Below, in pieces: positions 1 through 8,271 of a stretch of 41,824 bases of DNA (positions within the stretch are counted from its first letter, which is position 1; every line of letters begins with the position of its first letter). This stretch comes from Gemmatimonadota bacterium (GTDB lineage Bacteria > Gemmatimonadota > Gemmatimonadetes > Palauibacterales > KS3-K002): contig JACQVD010000169.1 in assembly GCA_016209945.1 (NCBI GenBank), positions 1-41,824 of the forward strand. Direction: 5' to 3'. The notes below the pieces were generated by a model. It saw only the letters and a list, made by a program, of their open reading frames with translations. It did no database searches and was not told the DNA's origin. A program made the position numbers and the translations under genes.

Positions 1-821
1 AGGTCCAGGTCACGGACCTGAACGGGGAGACCCAGGCCCTACCGGCCTGGGCGGTGATGGACAAGACCGGCGAGATCCCTTGGTGCCCGCCGGAGCTGAT
101 CGCGCTGGGCGTCAACTGCGGAATCCTCCTATCCACGACCCCGAACAGCGGGGCCACGCTCACCGGCCTCCCGCCGGCGAGTCCGGTCGCGGTTGAGGTT
201 CTCGGCAAGATCGACGAAGAACAGGGCTTCCTGGCATTCAGCACGGAGGTGACGACTCCGGACGAAGGAGAGGCCCCACTTCAATTGCAGGTTCAGTCCG
301 AGCCGCTCATGTGCACGCTCGAGCGGAAGAACGAGCCGACAGGTGACGGCGCGCCCGGGAAGGTCGACTTCCTTGGGCCCGTGAAAGATGGCCTGCGCGG
401 CGACCCCGGCGTCCCGATCACGCGCCGCAACGAGATCGCGATCTTCTACGACCAGACGGGGAACGGCAACGCCAAGCTCATCATGCGGTTCGCTCGCCGG
501 GCCGGCCGGGTTCTCGACCTCGCGGCGCCGTACAACTGCACCAACGGGAGCTGCAGCGCGGGATCGCCGAGCGGGTCCGCCATCGATGCCGGCATCAGCG
601 TCGAGAGCTTCTTCTCGAGCGACGACGGCGAAGTTCGAGTCACCTGGTCGGTGGACTTCGATGGCCTGGAGAGTGAGCTTCGCGCTGCGGAGTACGAACT
701 CTCCGCGAAGGACGATTCGCCCAGGGGCGACGTGTTCGGCCGCGCGTTCAACCTGCACCCGCTGCCGAGCACCTGCACCGCGGACCAGGGGAACGACGAC
801 GAGTGGTGGATCGGCGGGTAG
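1..821 (+). CDS. Hypothetical protein, 5'-truncated by window edge
   Basis: The reading frame is already open at base 3 and runs to a TAG at 819-821, so the true start lies left of the window; the GTG at 54 and ATG at 57 are probably internal. The visible 270-odd residues are acidic and Gly/Pro/Ser-rich, with alternating hydrophobic strands suggesting a beta-rich, possibly exported protein. Cysteines occur in an N-C-T-N-G-S-C stretch and near the C-terminus (S-T-C-T). I recognise no family or catalytic motif. A strong hairpin directly follows, so this is the last gene of its transcript. Being a real gene is likely; its function is unknown. Confidence 0.6.
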   Translation, partial: VQVTDLNGETQALPAWAVMDKTGEIPWCPPELIALGVNCGILLSTTPNSGATLTGLPPASPVAVEVLGKIDEEQGFLAFSTEVTTPDEGEAPLQLQVQSEPLMCTLERKNEPTGDGAPGKVDFLGPVKDGLRGDPGVPITRRNEIAIFYDQTGNGNAKLIMRFARRAGRVLDLAAPYNCTNGSCSAGSPSGSAIDAGISVESFFSSDDGEVRVTWSVDFDGLESELRAAEYELSAKDDSPRGDVFGRAFNLHPLPSTCTADQGNDDEWWIGG

Positions 822-828
822 CGCCTCC

Positions 829-867
829 GCAGGGTGCCCCGGTGGGTTGAACGCCGGGGCACCCTGC
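829..867 (+). terminator. Intergenic hairpin, probable terminator
   Basis: A perfect 14-bp inverted repeat (829-842 with 854-867, starting GCAGGGTGCC) encloses an 11-base loop, right after the stop of the first gene. No T-tract follows; instead there are three copies of a 10-base GCACCCTNCC-like repeat. It probably ends the upstream transcript, though the missing T-run leaves open another role. Confidence 0.55.
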
Positions 868-907
868 CGCACCCTCCCGCACCCTCCCCTCCCCGGCCTA
901 CGTACGC

Positions 908-913
908 TAGCTT
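908..913 (+). promoter_or_regulatory. Candidate -10 box (TAGCTT)
   Basis: TAGCTT lies 46 bases before the ATG at 960 and matches the TAGNNT -10 pattern seen upstream of several other genes here. The hexamer 17 bases upstream (TCCCCT) is a poor -35 box, so this promoter would be weak or activator-dependent. Confidence 0.3.
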
Positions 914-959
914 GCCGTAAAGTCACGGGCCTTCTTAGACCCGTCGCCCTCCGCTGAGC

Positions 960-3626
960 ATGACCGTTTTCGTAGGTCGCACGGGAGAGCTCCAGGAGCT
1001 CGAGCGCCGGCTCGAACGCGCGCTCGACCGCAGGGGGAGCATCGTCTTCATCACAGGTGACGCGGGAGCCGGGAAGAGCTCTGTGGTCGAGCGCTTCCTT
1101 GTAGACGCGGCGCTCAAGGCTCCCGACGCTCGGATCATCGGCACTGCCTGCTCGGAACAATACGGAGCGGGTGAGCCCTACCAGCCGTTCGCGGAGGGGT
1201 TCCGCGACCTCGTGTCCGAGCCGGAGCGGCGGGGCTCAAAAGGCCGGCTCAAAGAGATGGCGGCGGAACTCGCCCCCTACTGGCTGGCCGCGATCCCCCT
1301 CGCCGGCGGCCTCATCGCCGCCACGGCGGCGACCGCCGTCGAGCTCAAGAAGACCTTGGGCGGCGTCGCCACGGCGGTGGCGCCCCCGAGCGAAGAGGCC
1401 CTCTTCTTCCAGTTCACCGAGGTCTTCCTCACGGCGGCCGCTCATCACCCCATCGTCCTTTTCATCGACGACCTTCACTGGGCGGACCGCGCATCGGTGT
1501 CCCTCCTCGCACACCTGGGCCGAAAGATCGCGGACCAGCCGGTTCTCATCCTCGGAACCTATCGCCCCGCCGATGTGGAGGTCACAAACCACCCCATCAA
1601 GCAGGCAAAGCTCGAGCTGGAGCGCTACGGGATCGCACACGAGCTCGCGCTTCCACCGCTCGAGACCGATGCGCTGGCGCAGTTCATCCGCGAGGAGCTG
1701 GGCGCCCCTCCGACACCCGAACTCCTCACTTGGCTGGAGCGGCGCGCCGGGACCAACCCGCTCTTCTTCGGCGAGCTCCTGAAGTGGCTCGTCGAACACA
1801 GGATCGCACAGGAACAGCACGGCGAGTGGGCGCTCGCCCGACTCCCGGAGGAGATCGAGATCCCACGCTCCGCGGAGAGCGCCATCGAGAAGCGCCTCAC
1901 GCGATTGCAACCCGACCTCTACCGCCTCCTGGAATATGCGAGCGTCGAGGGGAACGAGTTCCATTCCACGATCCTCGCTCGACTGCGGGACATCGACGAG
2001 CTCGCGCTCGAAGAGGCGATGGAGCCTCTCGTGAAGGTGCACCGGCTCGTGCGCCTGGCCGGCACGCGCACGCTGCCGGACGGCGAGCTCGCGAGCGTCT
2101 ACGAGTTCCAGCACTCGCTTGTCCAGGACGTCCTGCACAGGAACCTCCAGGGGAAGCGACGCATCCTCCTGCACCGGAAGATCGCGGAGATCCTCGAGCA
2201 CATCTACGCGGCGGACCCGGCCCTCATCGCGCACAGGCTGGCCATCCACTACGACGAGGCCCGCGATCCGGAGCGCGCCTACGGGTTCGCGGTGAGCGCC
2301 GCGGAGCGGGCGAGCCATGTGTACGCCCATTGGGACGCGATCGAGCTCCTCCAGCGCGCGCTCCGGAACAGCCTGTCCGACGATGAGAAAACCGAAGTCC
2401 TCGACCGGCTCGCGGATGAGCATCGACTCATCGGCCGTTACTCGGAGGCGCTGTCGCTCCTGCGGGACGCGTTGAAGGTCACAGCCTCGCGCGACGATCA
2501 TCTGCGCGCCCTCGCCCTGAAGCGAAAGTGTGTCGTGGTGGACCGCGAGTTCGGGAACCGATCGCCGGAGCGGCTCCTCGATCAGCTGCGCGAACTCGCT
2601 CAGGAAGCACGGCAGCTGGAAGCGCGGGCGGAGCTGTGCCACATCCTCTGGACATACCGCGGACTGCCGGGAGCCGGGAAGGCGCACGAGGCGGCCCAGG
2701 AGGCGCTCCGGATCGCGGAGGAGCTGGGCGAACCCGCGCTCGTCGCCAAGGCGCAGTACGAGTTGGGCACCGTGCTGCTCCTCGGCCAGGAACCCGCGCG
2801 GGCGATCCCGCACCTCCGCGAGGCGCTGCGGCTCTACACCGAGCAGGAAGACACGGATCGCGCCGGACTCTGTCACAACTGCCTCGCCATCGTCCATGTG
2901 CGTCTCGGGGACTATCGCATGGCGATCCAGGAGTTCGACGCCGCCGCAGGCGCGTTCGAGAGCGCGGGCGACCCTCCGAACGCCGCCTCCGTGCGGAACA
3001 ACCTCGGGGTCCTCCTGGCCCGAATCGGAGACTGGGGGCGCGCCGAGACGAACCTGCGCGAAGCGATCCGGATCGCGCAGCGCATGGACGCGACGGCCCG
3101 GCTCCTGCACCCTCTCGAGAACCTCGCCCGGCTCCACCAGCTGAAAGGCGATCGGGAGGCCGCCCGGGAGCACTGGCGCCGGCTTCTCGAAAAGGCGCGC
3201 GAGACCGGATACTGGAACGCCGAGATCATCGCCCGTTGCGGGTTGGGACTCCTCGACCTCGAGGAGGGCGACCTTCCACCGGCCCGGGCCGAGCTCGACG
3301 AAACGCGGCGTCTCCAGCGGGACGAGGATGCCTGGACCGAAAGCCGTCAGGCGTGCCAGCTGCTCGGCGCGCGACTCGCCGCCACAGAGGGCGACCTGGA
3401 CAGCGCGATCGAATTGCTCGAGGCGGGCGAGACCGCCCTCGCGTCGCGCGATCGCTTCCACTGGGCGACGTTCCGGTTGGCCCACGGGGAGATCCTTGCG
3501 CGGAAGGACCCCGAGCGTGCCGCGCCGATCCTCCGGGAGGCACTGGAAACGTTCCGAAACCTCGGCGCGGAGCCCATGCGACAGAAAGCTGAGTCGCTTC
3601 TGGCGAAGATGAGCGACGTCTCGTGA
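960..3626 (+). CDS. STAND-type AAA ATPase with C-terminal TPR repeats
   Basis: 888 residues. It opens with the FVGRTGELQELE signature of large predicted signalling ATPases. Walker A is GDAGAGKS at residues 33-40 and Walker B plus sensor is IVLFIDDLHWAD near 165-176. After a winged-helix-like region, the C-terminal ~400 residues are degenerate TPR helices (for example around 600-800, with repeated A-x-x-x-Y/F-E-x-A-L patterns). There is no LuxR-type HTH at the C-terminus and no cyclase domain at the front, unlike the larger relative at 11552. Proteins of this class act as ligand- or partner-sensing switches; the input here is unknown. It overlaps the next gene by four bases (GTGA), so the two are probably translated together. 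Confidence 0.85.
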   Translation: MTVFVGRTGELQELERRLERALDRRGSIVFITGDAGAGKSSVVERFLVDAALKAPDARIIGTACSEQYGAGEPYQPFAEGFRDLVSEPERRGSKGRLKEMAAELAPYWLAAIPLAGGLIAATAATAVELKKTLGGVATAVAPPSEEALFFQFTEVFLTAAAHHPIVLFIDDLHWADRASVSLLAHLGRKIADQPVLILGTYRPADVEVTNHPIKQAKLELERYGIAHELALPPLETDALAQFIREELGAPPTPELLTWLERRAGTNPLFFGELLKWLVEHRIAQEQHGEWALARLPEEIEIPRSAESAIEKRLTRLQPDLYRLLEYASVEGNEFHSTILARLRDIDELALEEAMEPLVKVHRLVRLAGTRTLPDGELASVYEFQHSLVQDVLHRNLQGKRRILLHRKIAEILEHIYAADPALIAHRLAIHYDEARDPERAYGFAVSAAERASHVYAHWDAIELLQRALRNSLSDDEKTEVLDRLADEHRLIGRYSEALSLLRDALKVTASRDDHLRALALKRKCVVVDREFGNRSPERLLDQLRELAQEARQLEARAELCHILWTYRGLPGAGKAHEAAQEALRIAEELGEPALVAKAQYELGTVLLLGQEPARAIPHLREALRLYTEQEDTDRAGLCHNCLAIVHVRLGDYRMAIQEFDAAAGAFESAGDPPNAASVRNNLGVLLARIGDWGRAETNLREAIRIAQRMDATARLLHPLENLARLHQLKGDREAAREHWRRLLEKARETGYWNAEIIARCGLGLLDLEEGDLPPARAELDETRRLQRDEDAWTESRQACQLLGARLAATEGDLDSAIELLEAGETALASRDRFHWATFRLAHGEILARKDPERAAPILREALETFRNLGAEPMRQKAESLLAKMSDVS

Positions 3627-5254
3627 GCCCCGCACGCGCGCCTCAGCTGGTCAGCCTGCTCGCGCTCACGCTCGCGATCTCGGCGGGCGGGTGCGAGCGT
3701 CGAGGCGCAGAGGGCCCGTCCGCCGAGCCCTCTGACGCGGAGAAGCGAGGCGGCCTGGCCGTCGTGTGCACCCAGGCCGCTCCCGAAAGCCTCGACCCCT
3801 TCCTGTCTCCCGATCTCGGGGTGGGCGATCTCCGCCCTCTGCTCTTCACCCCGCTCGTCCTCTACGACACCGCCGGCGGATTCCGCCCGTACCTCGCCCG
3901 GGAGTGGGCGTGGGAGGACGCTCAGCGAAAACTCACGCTCCGGCTCCGTAGCGACGTGCGCTGGCACGACGGCACGCCGCTCACCGCGGAAGACGTCGCG
4001 TGGACGGTCCGGACTGCGGCGAATCCCGAATACGGATACCGCAGCGCGCGGGACTTCTCGGCGGTTCGGGAGGCCGTGGCTCGCGACTCTGTGACGGTGG
4101 AGTTCCGCTTCAGCGAACCGGTAGCCGCTGGCCTTGAGCCGTTCATCCGACTGCCGATCCTTCCCCGACACCTCCTGGGCAGCCTCGGGCCGACCGAGTT
4201 CCGGCAGGCGGAGTACCACAGGGCGCCGGTCGGAAGCGGGCCCTTCAAATTCGCCGGGCGCAGGCCGGACGGCTCCTTCCAGTTCGACCGTTGGGACGCT
4301 TTTCCCCCCGAACTCGGCCAACTGTTCCTCGATCGGATCGTGCTCCGTGCCATCCCGGAGGCCACCACCCTGCTGGTCGAGCTCGAGACCGGCAGCGTCG
4401 ATCTGTGCGTGACCGGATCCGCACTCGCCGAGAAGGTGCAGGGCTCGAGCCGCTTGCAGCTCCTCGCGCTGGAACCTGCGGGCATTCAGGTCATCTACCT
4501 CAACACTCGCCACGCGCCGCTCAACGATGCGCGCGTCCGGCGCGCCCTGTCCGCGGCCGTCCGGCGGTCCGATATCGCCGCGGTCACCTCGTCGCTCGCA
4601 CGTCCCGCTCGAACTCCGCTCCCGGCAACGAGCCCATGGATCGACCCTGCACTCGGCCAGCCCGACGACGACTCGGCCCTCGCGGTATCGCTGCTGGAGA
4701 GCGCGGGCTGGACGGCGAAAGCCGCCGACGGCCCGCGCAGGGATGCTGCGGGCCAGCCGCTGCGCCTGACGCTCCTCGCCCCGCAGCAGCTGGAAGCGCC
4801 CGTCACAGCGCTCCAGGCCCACCTCCGCCGAGTGGGGGTCGCGCTCGACCTCCGCTTCATGGAGTACGCGGCGTACGTCCCCACGATCCTGAACCCGAAC
4901 ACCCGTCCGGACGCCATGGCCGTCGGCTCCTATCCCGACAGACTCGTCTATCCCGACCTGTACGATCAGCTGCACTCGAAAGCGCCCCGGAACCTCTCCT
5001 CCTACTCCAACGCTTCCCTCGACTCCGCGATCGAGCGCCTGCGGACGACGTTGCCACCCGAAGAGCGCGCGGGGCTGTACGGCGAGATCCAGCGCCGGGT
5101 GGCCGAGGACGTTCCCATTCTGTACCTCGTCTACGTTCCCAGACTGGCCGTCGCGGGCCCGAGGCTGCGTGGAGTGCGAGTGGACTTCAACGGGCCCTTC
5201 GCCTCGGTGGCGGAATGGTGGATCCCACCCGGGCAGCGGGTCGCCGGTCGCTGA
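3623..5254 (+). CDS. Peptide/oligopeptide ABC transporter substrate-binding lipoprotein (SBP family 5)
   Basis: 543 residues from a GTG that overlaps the upstream stop. The N-terminus is a lipoprotein signal with a lipobox-like A-I-S-A-G-G-C around residues 19-25. The mature part follows the DppA/OppA pattern: an early P-E-S-L-D-P-F segment, L-R-S-D-V-R-W-H-D-G-T-P-L-T-A-E-D-V (the typical family 5 strand-helix), and a later N-T-R-H-A-P-L-N-D-A-R-V-R-R-A-L segment. It should bind peptides or similar solutes outside the inner membrane. No ABC permease or ATPase is present in the window, so the partner is elsewhere, or this acts as a sensor-binding protein for the coupled ATPase/TPR gene, which is inference. 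Confidence 0.88.
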   Translation: MSPARAPQLVSLLALTLAISAGGCERRGAEGPSAEPSDAEKRGGLAVVCTQAAPESLDPFLSPDLGVGDLRPLLFTPLVLYDTAGGFRPYLAREWAWEDAQRKLTLRLRSDVRWHDGTPLTAEDVAWTVRTAANPEYGYRSARDFSAVREAVARDSVTVEFRFSEPVAAGLEPFIRLPILPRHLLGSLGPTEFRQAEYHRAPVGSGPFKFAGRRPDGSFQFDRWDAFPPELGQLFLDRIVLRAIPEATTLLVELETGSVDLCVTGSALAEKVQGSSRLQLLALEPAGIQVIYLNTRHAPLNDARVRRALSAAVRRSDIAAVTSSLARPARTPLPATSPWIDPALGQPDDDSALAVSLLESAGWTAKAADGPRRDAAGQPLRLTLLAPQQLEAPVTALQAHLRRVGVALDLRFMEYAAYVPTILNPNTRPDAMAVGSYPDRLVYPDLYDQLHSKAPRNLSSYSNASLDSAIERLRTTLPPEERAGLYGEIQRRVAEDVPILYLVYVPRLAVAGPRLRGVRVDFNGPFASVAEWWIPPGQRVAGR

Positions 5255-5307
5255 GCTCAGGCGGGGATTCCTACGGACTGAGCGGAGGGCGAAGACTGCC
5301 CCGGCTC

Positions 5308-5336
5308 TTGCCACGCCAGAGCCCCGCCCGTAGTTT
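5308..5336 (+). promoter_or_regulatory. Promoter of the GAF-HlyD operon (TTGCCA-N17-TAGTTT)
   Basis: TTGCCA at 5308-5313 and TAGTTT at 5331-5336 are separated by exactly 17 bases in the 255-base gap after the peptide-binding lipoprotein gene. Transcription would start near 5343, leaving a leader of about 165 bases before the ATG at 5510. A second TAGCGT at 5494-5499 lies 10 bases before that ATG and could give a very short leader, but it has no good -35 box. Confidence 0.55.
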
Positions 5337-5509
5337 GCCCGCGGTGGCGGCGGGGCGGTTGGGTGCAGCCGGCAGGCCAGGCATTTCCTCGCACCGGAGC
5401 CCCACATGCAACATCGCGCCCGAGTGCGCGTCAACCCGGGCGTCTCGGCATCGCGCCTCCCGAAGCCAGCGTCTGGGCGCGATCGGGATTTCTTAGCGTC
5501 GTTCTCACC

Positions 5510-7417
5510 ATGGCCGAGGTAGCCGTCCGGCCTCGCGAGCACCTCGATCTCCTCTACCAGGCGGCCCTGGAGTTCAACTCCACCCTGGATCTGGAGGAGC
5601 TCCTGCCTCGGGTCTTCGACAGAATCATCCAGATCCTCGACGCGGAGGCCGGTTCCATCTGGCTGCGCAGCGGTGACAAGCTCATCTGCCGGCTCGCGCG
5701 CGGCCCGGTGGGTGAAGAGATCGAAGGCCTCGAGCTGCCGCTGGGCGCCGGGATCGTCGGCGACGTGGCGCGCAAGGGCGAGGCGGAGCTCGTCGCCGAC
5801 GCCCGTAACGACCCGCGCTTCATCCACCAGGTCGATGAGGCGACGGGCTTTGCGACCCGGTCCATGGTCGCGGCCCCGCTCAAGGCGAAGGGAGAAGTCC
5901 TCGGCGTCTTCCAGGTCCTGAACAAGCGATCGGGGAACGGCCAGTTCGATGAGAGCGACAAGGGCTTGCTCGTGGGCCTGGCGGCCACCGCCGGGATGGC
6001 GCTCCGCAACGCCCAGTTGCACGAGGCGGAGAAGCGCGCGCGCGACCTGCGCGCACTGCTCGGCATCAGCCGGGAGATCACCTCGACCCTGGACCTCGAC
6101 CGCCTGGTGCTTTCGGTCGTGAACCTCGCGAGCCAGGCCGTGGCCTACGACCGTGCGGCCATCGTCCTCGACGAGAAAGGGCGACCTCTTCTGCGGGCGA
6201 TCTCGGGGCGGGAAACGCTCGACCCGAAGGCCGAGGAGAACCGGGAGCTCGAGCGCCTCATCACCTGGCTTCTCGAACGCGACGAGGTCGCCTACGTACC
6301 GGAGATCTCGGACGAGGAGGACGAGCTGGCCCCGGCCGCGCGCGCCGCGTTCGGCTCGTACTTCGAGCGCACCGGCGTCCGCTCCTTCTGCCTCATCCCT
6401 CTCAAGGACGAGGAGGGGCGGCTGGGTGGCCTGTACATGGAGTCCTCCAACCCCGAATTCCTGGGAGAGGGCGGCCGCGAGGCGGCGGAGCTCCTGGCCT
6501 ACCAGGCGGCGGTCGCGATCCGGAACGCCACGCTGTACAGCCAGGTCCCGTTCATCAGCGTGCTGGAGCCCGTGGCGGCGTGGCGGCGCCGCATCGCCGC
6601 CATGCCCCGGCGAACGCTCGCGAAGAAGGTGGGGATCCCGGCCGCCGTCGCTCTCGCCGTGTTCCTGATCCCGCTGCACGAGCGGATCTCCACGCGCGAG
6701 GCCGTTCTCCTGCCCGGCAGCCGGATGCCGGTGCGCGCCACCGTCGCCGGCGTGATCTCGGAGATCCGGGTGGACGAAGGCCAGACGGTCGAGGCCGGCG
6801 ACATCCTCGCGGTGCTCCGAGACGACGAGATCCGCACGAGGCTCCAAGAGGCGGAGGCAGGGCGCGCGATCGCGGAGCGCGAAGCGGCGGCGGCCCAGAC
6901 CGCGGGAGACGAGGCGAAAGCCCAGATCGCCCGGATCCAGGCGCAGGAGCTCGCGGCACGGCTGAGCCTCCTGAGACAGGAATTGGAAAGGACGCGACTG
7001 CGGGCGCCGGTGGCCGGGGTCGTCCTGACGCCGCGACCCCGCGAGAGGCTGGGCGCGTCGCTGGAGCCGGGCGAGACGTTTGTCGTCCTCGGCCGGACGG
7101 ACCGTCTGGAAATCGAGGCCCGCGTCGCGGACCGGGACATCGACCGCGTCCGAGCCGGCCAGCGCGTTCGTCTCAAGGTCCCGTCGCGCCCGGAGTACAC
7201 GTTCGTAGGGACGGTCACGGAGATCGCGTCGCACGCGGATCCTCCGGAGGGCCGCGGGGGCTCGACGTTCGCCGTGCGCGCGGGACTCGAAAACGGCGCG
7301 GGCCTCTTGAAACCCGGGATGGACGCGAAGGCGAAGATCGTGGGATCCTGGCGGCCCATCGCCGCTCTCCTCATGCGCCCAGTGATTCGGTTGATCCAAT
7401 GGCACGTCTGGCGGTAG
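5510..7417 (+). CDS. GAF-GAF-transmembrane-HlyD fusion protein
   Basis: 635 residues from ATG 5510; the frame stays open back to 5363, but the family-like sequence starts here. Residues about 15-170 and 185-345 are two GAF domains, the first with the L-D-L-E-E-L-L-P-R-V entry helix and D-A-E-A-G-S-I-W strand. A single membrane helix lies at about 374-390, preceded by a basic R/K-rich stretch, placing the GAFs in the cytoplasm. Residues 400-620 are an HlyD-type adaptor: lipoyl halves (T-V-A-G-V-I-S-E-I; R-A-P-V-A-G-V-V-L), a coiled coil of Ala/Glu/Arg helices, and a beta-barrel. A sensor joined to an efflux adaptor across the membrane is unusual. It overlaps the next gene by 19 bases. I infer it senses a ligand inside and affects assembly of an envelope export complex. 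Confidence 0.85.
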   Translation: MAEVAVRPREHLDLLYQAALEFNSTLDLEELLPRVFDRIIQILDAEAGSIWLRSGDKLICRLARGPVGEEIEGLELPLGAGIVGDVARKGEAELVADARNDPRFIHQVDEATGFATRSMVAAPLKAKGEVLGVFQVLNKRSGNGQFDESDKGLLVGLAATAGMALRNAQLHEAEKRARDLRALLGISREITSTLDLDRLVLSVVNLASQAVAYDRAAIVLDEKGRPLLRAISGRETLDPKAEENRELERLITWLLERDEVAYVPEISDEEDELAPAARAAFGSYFERTGVRSFCLIPLKDEEGRLGGLYMESSNPEFLGEGGREAAELLAYQAAVAIRNATLYSQVPFISVLEPVAAWRRRIAAMPRRTLAKKVGIPAAVALAVFLIPLHERISTREAVLLPGSRMPVRATVAGVISEIRVDEGQTVEAGDILAVLRDDEIRTRLQEAEAGRAIAEREAAAAQTAGDEAKAQIARIQAQELAARLSLLRQELERTRLRAPVAGVVLTPRPRERLGASLEPGETFVVLGRTDRLEIEARVADRDIDRVRAGQRVRLKVPSRPEYTFVGTVTEIASHADPPEGRGGSTFAVRAGLENGAGLLKPGMDAKAKIVGSWRPIAALLMRPVIRLIQWHVWR

Positions 7418-8271
7418 CCGACGGCACGCGCGGTCGCGTGCTCCGCCCGCTCGTCGTGGCCGCCCTCACGGTGGCGCCGGCGGCCTGCGGGAAGGAGATC
7501 GAGTCGAAGGCCGGCCCGGACATCCGCGATGCGACGCCCGTGAGCCTCGGCCCCACGATGTCGGCGGCGGGCGAGGAGAACCGCTACCGCACGCACCTCT
7601 ACTCGGAGCGCGACGCCGATGTCTACACCCGCTGGAACTCGGACGAGAGCGGCAGCGTGGGCGCGCTCGTGAAGGCGATCCACGTGGAGATCGGCGACCG
7701 CGTGGCCGCGGGTCAGCTCCTGGCGACCCTCGAAGACGATCAGGCGGCGATCGATGTCGAGGCCACCGGGGCGCGCGCTGAGGAGGCGAGGGCGAACTTC
7801 CGGCGCGTTCAGGAGCTTCGCGAGAAACAACTGGCCTCCGCCTCGGAGTATGAGGCGGCGCTCTCAGCGATGCGGAGCGCGGAGGCGGATCTCAGACGCG
7901 CCCAGCTCCGGCTGTCGTGGACGCGCGTGCGCCCCCCCTTCGGGGGCGTCGTGGCGCGGCGCTACGTGCGAGTCGGCGAGCGCGTGGAGGAGGGGAAGCC
8001 GCTCTTTCGCGTCACGGCGATGAGCCCTCTCCGCGCGCGCTTGCTCGTTCCCGAGGATCGCGCGGCGGCGTTTCGCATCGGGTCGCCCGTCCGGCTCACC
8101 GGCGCGCAAGGCGTGAGCGGCCAGGGCCATGTGCTCCTCGTGAGCCCCACCGTTGACCCAGCAAGCGGCACGCGCGAGGTGATCGTCGAGCTCGCGCAGC
8201 CTGGCGACTTCCTCCCCGGCGCCGCCGTGATCGCGGAGCTCATAGCCGGGCGAGAGGGTGCAGGACGGTGA
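7399..8271 (+). CDS. RND/HlyD-type periplasmic adaptor lipoprotein
   Basis: 290 residues from ATG 7399, inside the end of the previous gene. A signal ending in the lipobox-like A-P-A-A-C (about residue 33) suggests lipidation. The body is a membrane-fusion protein: first lipoyl half (G-A-L-V-K-A-I-H-V-E-I-G-D-R-V), a coiled hairpin with Q-L-A-S-A-S-E-Y-E-A, the second half (V-R-P-P-F-G-G-V-V-A-R-R-Y), then a barrel containing S-P-T-V-D-P-A-S-G-T-R, typical of RND adaptors. At 290 residues it is at the short end for the family. There is no inner-membrane RND pump beside it. It overlaps the following gene by GTGA, so it is likely made together with the protease-adaptor fusion. Confidence 0.85.
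   Translation: MARLAVADGTRGRVLRPLVVAALTVAPAACGKEIESKAGPDIRDATPVSLGPTMSAAGEENRYRTHLYSERDADVYTRWNSDESGSVGALVKAIHVEIGDRVAAGQLLATLEDDQAAIDVEATGARAEEARANFRRVQELREKQLASASEYEAALSAMRSAEADLRRAQLRLSWTRVRPPFGGVVARRYVRVGERVEEGKPLFRVTAMSPLRARLLVPEDRAAAFRIGSPVRLTGAQGVSGQGHVLLVSPTVDPASGTREVIVELAQPGDFLPGAAVIAELIAGREGAGR

Noticed and set aside
859-890. Three short GCACCCTNCC-like repeats as a possible CRISPR or regulatory array
   Set aside because: The units are 10 bases, adjacent, without spacers, and occur once after a hairpin; probably simple sequence.
1236-3635. Antisense frame of about 800 codons opposite the ATPase/TPR gene
   Set aside because: No family features; the opposite strand encodes Walker motifs and TPRs. 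The same applies to other long antisense frames, such as 7962-10040 and 29934-31988.
5363-5509. Upstream extension of the GAF-HlyD frame
   Set aside because: The extra 49 residues show no similarity to GAF proteins and the region holds promoter-like sequence; ATG 5510 begins the recognisable protein.
6580-7398. Upstream extension of the adaptor lipoprotein frame
   Set aside because: This part is a shadow of the GAF-HlyD gene in another frame; the lipoprotein signal starts at ATG 7399.
3347-7405. Very long open frame on the minus strand (about 1350 codons)
   Set aside because: It lies opposite three well-supported plus-strand genes, has a low-complexity Arg/Gly/Pro/Asp composition and no recognisable domain. 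High GC content makes such antisense frames common.
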